In this document: piece by piece, positions 34,004-38,621 of the stretch
Position numbering within the stretch: position 1 is the stretch's first letter
Layout of the letters: each line of letters starts with the position of its first letter
From: Opitutia bacterium
GTDB taxonomy: Bacteria; Verrucomicrobiota; Verrucomicrobiae; Opitutales; UBA953
Length of the DNA: 38,621 nucleotides
Direction: 5' to 3'
Assembly: GCA_947488485.1 (NCBI GenBank)
Contig: CANKZO010000007.1
Location: forward strand, 1-38,621
The notes under the pieces: model-generated
What the model saw: only the letters and a program-made list of their open reading frames with translations
Told to the model about the DNA's origin: nothing
Databases searched by the model: none
Program-made: the position numbers and the translations under genes

Positions 34004-34774
34004 TCAACGCTCCCAGGCCTGCCGGGGAATCCTGAGCTCGGGCTTCACGCCTAGCACCTGCTCCATCGTGCGCAGTCGCTGCAGGTCATCAGGGAAACCG
34101 TCTTCCTTGGGCAGCATGCGCGTCAGCCAATACTGCCGGAGCCATCGGTAAGCTTCCTCCCTCCGGCCGTCCTCCCAGAGCGTCTGCGCGCAGATCCGCG
34201 CGGCGTACCAAGGGGCGTCCGGCGCCTCGGCGGCGGTCTGATAGTAGGAGGCGGCCAGACGATGATCCTTAAGCTTGATCTCTGCGAGCTGGGCGGCGCA
34301 CAACAGCAAGGGTGTGGTGGTCTTGGCATGCCGACGGCCCTCTTCCAGGATCTCGATGCCCCTGCGAGCATAGGCATGGAAGAGCCGCTCTTGGGTCTCG
34401 GCCGGGACCTTGGCGTACCCTCCGCGTCGACGGATCTCCCAGTGGGCCAGGTCGAAGCCGACCGCATAGCCGGTGTTTTCCCAGAAATAGCGGGAATGCG
34501 GATCAAGGGCGCAGGCGGCGCGCATGAGGGCCTCGCAGCCGGCGCGGTCGCGACGTTCCCATAGGACGTAACTGCGGATCCAAGTAAGGTCGGCGACGAC
34601 GGTGCGCAGGCCACCGAGGATGCCGAGCAGCACGCCCTGCCCGAGGGTCGGTTCGAGTTCCTTGCGCCCGATCTCCGGGATATGCGGTCGGACGCCACGC
34701 CAGGCATGCTCCGCCATCGTGCCGGCGGCGAACAGCGCGACGAAGGCGCACAACCAGGGCGCGAGCCGGCGCAT
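34004..34774 (-). CDS. TPR-like protein with N-terminal membrane anchor
   Basis: 256 residues. The N-terminus (MRRLAPWLCAFVALFAAG) is a single hydrophobic segment, either a signal anchor or signal peptide. The rest is helical with TPR-like pairs, for instance ALMRAACALDPHSRYFWENTGYA-type segments and AASYYQTAAEAPDAPWYAAR, also EDGRREEAYRWLRQYW. No enzyme motif is evident. Its start overlaps the ABC permease stop by one base, so it is the last gene of an acyP-ATPase-permease-TPR unit and could be an accessory to the transporter. The stop abuts the topB stop within TGATCA. Confidence 0.85.
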   Translation of the reverse strand: MRRLAPWLCAFVALFAAGTMAEHAWRGVRPHIPEIGRKELEPTLGQGVLLGILGGLRTVVADLTWIRSYVLWERRDRAGCEALMRAACALDPHSRYFWENTGYAVGFDLAHWEIRRRGGYAKVPAETQERLFHAYARRGIEILEEGRRHAKTTTPLLLCAAQLAEIKLKDHRLAASYYQTAAEAPDAPWYAARICAQTLWEDGRREEAYRWLRQYWLTRMLPKEDGFPDDLQRLRTMEQVLGVKPELRIPRQAWER

Positions 34775-35607
34775 CAGATTTCCCTCCGTTTGAAGAGAAG
34801 CGCCCCGAGGAACACGTAGGCGGCCATGTAAGCGGCGCCCGCCAGCGCGACCGCCAGGACGGCGCCGGACTCGACGCCGGCCGAGCTCAGGACCAAGGCG
34901 TCACCGATGTTGAACTGCTGGAGGTTCGGCAGGAGCCTACTCGTCAGCCAGAGCACGGCCTCGTAGGCAGGCGACTCGCTGGGCTTCAGGATCGCATCCT
35001 GCGCGATCCACTGCAACTGACCGGCGACGACCGCCAGGGCGCCGACGACGACGGCGTAAAGGAAAGTCCGGGCGACGGCCGAGATGGCGAGGACGATGGA
35101 AGCGACGACCCCAAGACGCAGCCACTGCAGCAGGGCGAACTGGGCGAGACCCGACGCGCTGAAAGTCGGCGGGACTTTGCCGGACTGCTCCGCGAGCAGC
35201 AGGAGTTCCTGCTCACGCGCCCAGAGGACGACACCGAGGAGCACCGAGAGCACGGCCACGAAGACGCCGAGGACGGCCCAGGCCCCGGCGAACTTACCGA
35301 GGAGGAACTCACCCCGGCCCAAAGGCTTGGCGAGCAAAGTGAGGGCCGTCTTATTATCCATCTCGCTGAAGAAGAGCTGCGCGGTCATCACGACGGCGAG
35401 CACCGAGCCGAAGAGGAACATCCCGCCGAATCCGAAGTCGGCGATGAACTTAAGCTCGCCATGGCCGAAATCCAGGACCCGGAAAGAGACCGAGGACAGC
35501 GCCATCGCCGCGCCGAGGATGAGCAGGAAGGCGAAGAAGCGTTGCCGGACCGCCTCGAGGAAAGTGACCCGGGCGATCCAGGAGACGCGTTGGAAGGAGG
35601 CTTGCAT
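34774..35607 (-). CDS. ABC transporter permease
   Basis: A 277-residue integral membrane protein with about six hydrophobic segments, starting ARVTFLEAVRQRFFAFLLIL and ending AAYMAAYVFLGALLFKRREI. It resembles ABC-2-type permeases with the start motif AxTFLEAVRxRFF and the segment MDNKTALTLLAKPLGRGEFLLGK, which precedes the second membrane span in the related NosY/GldF-like proteins. With the ATPase at 35614 (six-base gap) it probably forms an exporter; the substrate is unknown. Confidence 0.9.
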   Translation of the reverse strand: MQASFQRVSWIARVTFLEAVRQRFFAFLLILGAAMALSSVSFRVLDFGHGELKFIADFGFGGMFLFGSVLAVVMTAQLFFSEMDNKTALTLLAKPLGRGEFLLGKFAGAWAVLGVFVAVLSVLLGVVLWAREQELLLLAEQSGKVPPTFSASGLAQFALLQWLRLGVVASIVLAISAVARTFLYAVVVGALAVVAGQLQWIAQDAILKPSESPAYEAVLWLTSRLLPNLQQFNIGDALVLSSAGVESGAVLAVALAGAAYMAAYVFLGALLFKRREI

Positions 35608-35613
35608 GGCGGT

Positions 35614-36465
35614 TCAGGCGTCGCGGCTGCCGGTGACGAGTTCGCGGAAGAGGTCTTCCAGGGAGCGCCGTGGGTGCGTGACGGAGGTCACCACGGCGCC
35701 GTGGGCGGCTAAGGCCGCTTCGGCGGCTTCCCGCGCGGCGGGCGTCATCGCTTCGACCGTCAGCACATGTCGGTCGCGCCGGGACAAGACGTCGTCGACG
35801 CGGCCTTCGAGCACGAGTTTGCCTCGGTCCATGATGGCGACGCGGTCGCAGACCTGCTCGACCTGGCCGAGCAGGTGCGAGCACAGGACGATGGTCTTAC
35901 CCTTGGCACGCATGGCGTGGATCATCCGACCGATCGCGGCGGAGCCGACGGGGTCGACGCCGGCGGTGGGCTCGTCGAGGATGACGAGTTCCGGATCGTG
36001 CACGACCGCCTGAGCGAAGCCGATGCGTTGCAGCATCCCTTTGGAGTAGGTGCCGATCGGTCGGTCGGCCGCCTCGGTCATCGCCGCCAGGCCGAGCGCG
36101 TCTTCGACGGCCGCAGCCACGTCGGCGGACGCCACGCCGCTGAGCTGAGCGCAATAGCGGACGAGTTCGCGGCCGGTCAGGAACTTATGGAAATAGGGCG
36201 CCTCAGGGAGGAAGCCGGTGCGGCGACGCGCTTCCGGCGTGGCCGAGGGGCAGCCCAGGATGCTCACCTCGCCGGCGGTGGCGGACACCAGCCCGAGGAC
36301 GATCTTCAAGGTGGTGCTCTTGCCGCAACCGTTAGGCCCGAGCAGGCCGTAGACCTGGCCACGCGGAATCTCCAAGGAGAGATCGTCGACGGCACGCAGC
36401 TTCAAGCCGCGGAGGCCGACCCGGAAATCCTTCGTCAGATGGCGGACTGAAATCGCGGAACTCAT
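35614..36465 (-). CDS. ABC transporter ATP-binding protein
   Basis: A 283-residue ATPase with Walker A GPNGCGKSTTLK, the signature YSKGMLQRIGFAQA (an SxG variant of LSGGQ, usual in ABC-2-type exporters), Walker B LVILDEPTAGVDP and the H-loop CSHLLGQVEQ. Residues ~215-283 form the extra C-terminal domain seen in drug- and copper-type exporters. It overlaps the acylphosphatase stop by four bases and precedes the permease, so the four-gene unit is tightly coupled. Confidence 0.96.
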   Translation of the reverse strand: MSSAISVRHLTKDFRVGLRGLKLRAVDDLSLEIPRGQVYGLLGPNGCGKSTTLKIVLGLVSATAGEVSILGCPSATPEARRRTGFLPEAPYFHKFLTGRELVRYCAQLSGVASADVAAAVEDALGLAAMTEAADRPIGTYSKGMLQRIGFAQAVVHDPELVILDEPTAGVDPVGSAAIGRMIHAMRAKGKTIVLCSHLLGQVEQVCDRVAIMDRGKLVLEGRVDDVLSRRDRHVLTVEAMTPAAREAAEAALAAHGAVVTSVTHPRRSLEDLFRELVTGSRDA

Positions 36466-36743
36466 CGGCGGATGGAGAAATCGACGCAGGTGCGCAGTCC
36501 GGCGAAAGTCTTGATTTCCTCGCCGCGGATATGGCCGTCGAGGGACTTGGCGATCTGGTCGGTGAAAGCTTCGACTTCGGCCTCAGCCCCCTCGGCATGG
36601 AGGTAGACCCGGCCGTCGGCGAGGTTCTGGACATAGCCGGTCACGTCATATCCACGGGCCAGACCGAGGACTTGGGCACGAAAACCGACCCCTTGGACAT
36701 GTCCGACATACCAGACATCGCGATGGGAGACATGGGTTGACAT
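36462..36743 (-). CDS. acyP: Acylphosphatase
   Basis: A 93-residue enzyme that hydrolyses carboxyl-phosphate bonds such as acetyl phosphate. It has the signature GHVQGVGFRAQ (with the substrate-binding Arg) and GYVQNLADGRV (with the catalytic Asn). The length is normal. It is the first gene of the unit with the ABC exporter and TPR protein, which is an unusual partner set; a functional link is inference. The ATG at 36743 lies 58 bases from tatA. Confidence 0.96.
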   Translation of the reverse strand: MSTHVSHRDVWYVGHVQGVGFRAQVLGLARGYDVTGYVQNLADGRVYLHAEGAEAEVEAFTDQIAKSLDGHIRGEEIKTFAGLRTCVDFSIRR

Positions 36744-36777
36744 AGCCTTAACTTCTGGAAATATTTGACCCTACCTT
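36737..36777 (+). promoter_or_regulatory. Candidate promoter region for tatA
   Basis: TTGACA (36737-36742), a consensus -35, is followed at 17 bases by AATATT (36760-36765). A second candidate, TTAACT (36748-36753), 18 bases, TACCTT (36772-36777), lies slightly downstream. Both would leave a 20-35 base leader before the ATG at 36802, unlike the leaderless candidates. The first -35 overlaps the acyP start. Confidence 0.45.
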
Positions 36778-36801
36778 AATCACAGCAATCGCAATCTGAA
36801 C

Positions 36802-37098
36802 ATGAATCTCCCTCTCGCCGTATTTGACGGACCTGTAATCTGGGTCGTGCTTTTCGTCGTCCTCCTTCTGTTCGGAGGTTCCAAGCTCCCCGAGCTCGCC
36901 CGCGGACTCGGCAAGGCTAAGCGCGAATTCAAGAAGGCCTCTGACGAGGTCGAGGACGAAGTCCGAAGCGCCGTCGAAGAAGACGAACGCAAGAAATTCC
37001 GCCAGAAGCAGATCGAAGAAGAAGAACGCGCCGCGGTCCGCGCCAAGATCGAAGCCGAAGAGCGCGCCAAGCGGGCGCAAGACGGCAAGCAGAACTAA
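36802..37098 (+). CDS. tatA: Sec-independent protein translocase TatA
   Basis: A 98-residue Tat component. A single hydrophobic helix ([20 protein letters not shown]) followed by the hinge and amphipathic helix [19 protein letters not shown], and then a long highly charged Lys/Glu-rich tail. The [16 protein letters not shown] block is diagnostic for TatA/TatE (TatB would have FGPERLP). TatA oligomers form the membrane conduit for folded proteins. tatB and tatC are not in the window. A strong terminator follows ten bases downstream. Confidence 0.95.
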   Translation: MNLPLAVFDGPVIWVVLFVVLLLFGGSKLPELARGLGKAKREFKKASDEVEDEVRSAVEEDERKKFRQKQIEEEERAAVRAKIEAEERAKRAQDGKQN

Positions 37099-37101
37099 GA
37101 C

Positions 37102-37130
37102 CTGAGGGGCCTGCCAAGGCCCCTTTTTAT
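37102..37130 (+). promoter_or_regulatory. Possible ribE promoter overlapping the terminator
   Basis: CTGAGG (37102-37107), 17 bases, TTTTAT (37125-37130), then six bases to the ATG at 37137. The hairpin would form the spacer and the T run part of the -10. Same geometry as the other candidates, but one mark of caution is that the T run is expected there anyway. Confidence 0.25.
37105..37128 (+). terminator. Intrinsic terminator after tatA
   Basis: An 8-base perfect stem, AGGGGCCT (37105-37112) with AGGCCCCT (37117-37124), a four-base loop GCCA, then a T run ending at 37128. It is the clearest intrinsic terminator in the window and ends only eight bases before the ribE ATG. Confidence 0.9.
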
Positions 37131-37136
37131 TGCCAG

Positions 37137-37727
37137 ATGTTCACCGGGCTAGTCCAAGGCGCCGCCACCGTCGTCTCCCTCTCGCCCCGGGAAGCCGATG
37201 GGGCGCGTCTTACCCTGAGCCACCCTCTCCTGGCCTCCGCTCGTGCCGGCGATAGCATCGCCACGAACGGCTGCTGCCTGACGGTCGTCGATCCGCGCGG
37301 CGAGGTCGCCAGCTTCGACCTCCTTGCCGAGACCCTACGCCTGACCAACCTGGGCGAACTCACGGCCGGAAGCGTCGTCAACATCGAGCCCAGCCTTCTG
37401 CCGACCGACCGCATGGGCGGACACTTCGTGACCGGGCATGTCGATTGCGTCGGCAACATCGCCTTCCTCGGCCGCGAAGGCGCCGACTGGCGGCTAGATA
37501 TCTCCGCCCCCGAGACCATCCTCCGTCATGTCGTCCGCAAAGGCTGCGTGGCCGTCGACGGCATGTCCCTGACCGTGGCCGACCTGATTCCCGGCGGCTT
37601 CCGCATCTGGCTCATCCCGCATACTCTCGAAGTAACCAACCTGTCCCGACGCAAGACGGGGGACCGGGTGAACCTCGAGTCCGACCTGCTCGCGAAGTAT
37701 GCCGAGAAACTCCTCGGCAAGGCCTGA
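37137..37727 (+). CDS. ribE: Riboflavin synthase alpha subunit
   Basis: Dismutates two 6,7-dimethyl-8-ribityllumazine molecules to riboflavin. The 196-residue protein has two lumazine-binding beta-barrel repeats. It begins MFTGLVQG (the family start), has NGCCLTVV and GGHFVTGHVD in the first half, and VRKGCVAVDGMSLTV in the second. The N-terminal start at 37137 is fixed by the family. No FMN riboswitch fits in the 38 bases before it. Other rib genes are absent from the window. Confidence 0.97.
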   Translation: MFTGLVQGAATVVSLSPREADGARLTLSHPLLASARAGDSIATNGCCLTVVDPRGEVASFDLLAETLRLTNLGELTAGSVVNIEPSLLPTDRMGGHFVTGHVDCVGNIAFLGREGADWRLDISAPETILRHVVRKGCVAVDGMSLTVADLIPGGFRIWLIPHTLEVTNLSRRKTGDRVNLESDLLAKYAEKLLGKA

Positions 37728-37733
37728 GCCTGC

Positions 37734-38414
37734 TTAGGCCGGATCGCCCGACACTTCCCGGAGACGGGCCTGCAGACGAACCGCAACGGCCTCGTCACTC
37801 TCCCCCTCGGCCGGCATCGGTTCACGGACCAAGGTGACGTCGACCCGCGAGAACGGCATAGGAAGCGCGAAGCGGTCCCAGCTCCTCAGCCGATGACAGG
37901 AACCATAGTTGATGCCGAGCAGCAAGAATGGCCGGCCGGTCAGCCGGGATAACGAGACTGCTCCGGGCTTGAAAACCAAGGCAGGTCCCTTGGGTCCGTC
38001 CGGAGTGATACCCGCATGATGACCGGCGCGCACGGCGCGGGTCAGCGCGATCAGCGCCGCCACGCCGCGACGGTTGGAAGAACCCCGGACCGCGGTGACA
38101 CCCATGAGCCTGAAGAAGGCCACCAGCCAGCCGCCATCCTTGCTGGTACTGATCAAGGCGCACACGGGCCGGCGGAAGTATCGGTTCGTGATCCAAGAAG
38201 AGACGAGCAGCTTGTCATGCCAGAGCAGGAGGATGCGCGGACCTTCCTCGTCGTCGATGCGGTCGACATTACAGCGGAAACGCAACGTCGCCAGCCATAG
38301 CCGTAGCAGCAAAGCCAACGGCGCGACCCAGGTCCAATGGTACCACGGCACCACGAACGGGGCGTCAGGGTTTTCTGGACGGTCTTCAGGCACGCCCTTC
38401 TCTCTCACCGCCAA
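37734..38414 (-). CDS. DUF374-type lysophospholipid acyltransferase family protein
   Basis: 226 residues with a hydrophobic N-terminal segment (WTWVAPLALLLRLWLATLRF). It shows LLLWHDKLL, SKDGGWLVAFFRLMGVTAVRGSS, GVAALIALTRAVRAGHHAGI and TPDGPKGPALVFKPGAV, the hallmarks of DUF374. Relatives are implicated in acylation or core assembly of lipid A-type lipids; the acyl acceptor here is unknown. The start is uncertain: TTG at 38414 or GTG at 38408. It begins 17 bases after the stop of the truncated upstream gene and probably shares its transcript. Confidence 0.88.
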   Translation of the reverse strand: MAVREKGVPEDRPENPDAPFVVPWYHWTWVAPLALLLRLWLATLRFRCNVDRIDDEEGPRILLLWHDKLLVSSWITNRYFRRPVCALISTSKDGGWLVAFFRLMGVTAVRGSSNRRGVAALIALTRAVRAGHHAGITPDGPKGPALVFKPGAVSLSRLTGRPFLLLGINYGSCHRLRSWDRFALPMPFSRVDVTLVREPMPAEGESDEAVAVRLQARLREVSGDPA

Positions 38415-38431
38415 GCGGACATTTCAACCCA

Positions 38432-38621
38432 TTACGCCGGCAAGCCGAGCGCCTGTCGCACCGAGGCGCGGCCGAGCAGATGACAAAGCGGCGACGAGAA
38501 GACCTCAGGCGCAGCCAAGGCCCAGCCCGCCGTCTCGGCCGGAGTGCGCCAAAGCACGGAGTCCACCTCGAAGGCCGCCACCGTCACGGCGAAGTCGCCC
38601 CGCAGGAGATAGACCCGGACG
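38432..38621 (-). CDS. C-terminal end of an unidentified gene (5' part outside the window)
   Basis: The minus-strand frame is open from the right edge to a TAA at 38434-38432, giving about 62 residues that read VRVYLLRGDFAVTVAAFEVD at the start and end LGRASVRQALGLPA. The composition and use of codons are like the neighbouring genes, so I think it is real. The pattern FEVDSVLWRTPAE recalls the C-terminal part of some Nudix hydrolases, but this is too short to identify. It is upstream of the DUF374 gene with a 17-base gap. Confidence 0.6.
   Translation of the reverse strand, partial: VRVYLLRGDFAVTVAAFEVDSVLWRTPAETAGWALAAPEVFSSPLCHLLGRASVRQALGLPA

Noticed and set aside
37098..37136. FMN riboswitch before ribE
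   Set aside because: The leader is too short (38 bases) and contains only the simple terminator hairpin.

Overview
The window is a dense, GC-rich stretch of bacterial chromosome. It is most consistent with a Verrucomicrobiota member, probably Opitutae-like (an inference from gene families, not from an rRNA). The evidence is a truncated HEAT-repeat protein ending in the haem-binding CxxCH domain typical of Planctomycetes and Verrucomicrobia, a Minf_1886-family protein, and LpxK together with a DUF374 acyltransferase, which imply a lipopolysaccharide-bearing Gram-negative envelope. I saw no tRNA, rRNA, CRISPR array, insertion sequence, integrase or phage gene. This looks like core chromosome rather than an island.

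Layout. 1-4810: the cytochrome-like protein (5' end outside the window), a secreted S9 peptidase and a small membrane protein. 4921-10949, all forward: an unrecognised 594-residue protein, metG, an isochorismate synthase with dtd, and hisF. 10946-16452: a CNNM/CorC-type CBS protein (reverse), nadB-panE, a lipoprotein (reverse), and a protein joining a HAD hydrolase to a DUF721/DciA-like domain. 16453-19700: hisC with a Minf_1886 gene (reverse), then an RmlD-like reductase and a lipoate/octanoate transferase. 19697-24202, reverse: DUF971, PIN-PhoH, mutS. 24296-28537: ybaB-recR, a methyltransferase and ppk1. 28485-34003: lpxK (reverse), then panD, a class V aminotransferase and topB. 34004-36743, reverse: acylphosphatase, ABC ATPase, ABC permease and a TPR-like protein. 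36802 to the end: tatA, a clear intrinsic terminator, ribE, a DUF374 acyltransferase (reverse) and one truncated reverse gene.

Functions. Most genes are housekeeping: cofactor synthesis (NAD, pantothenate and beta-alanine, riboflavin, menaquinone, lipoate), histidine synthesis, DNA repair and topology (MutS, RecR, YbaB, TopB), tRNA charging and proofreading (MetG, Dtd), and envelope work (LpxK, DUF374, Tat, ABC exporter).

Genome architecture is the most unusual feature. All seven convergent gene pairs meet stop to stop, with spacings from a 53-base overlap to a 6-base gap. All six divergent intergenic regions are about 58-97 bases. Many first genes lack a Shine-Dalgarno sequence. Instead, -35/-10-like hexamers place the predicted transcription start at or within a few bases of the start codon, which suggests widespread leaderless mRNAs. 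The most notable protein is the HAD-DciA fusion at 15397-16452, which joins a hydrolase-like domain to a putative replicative-helicase-loader domain.
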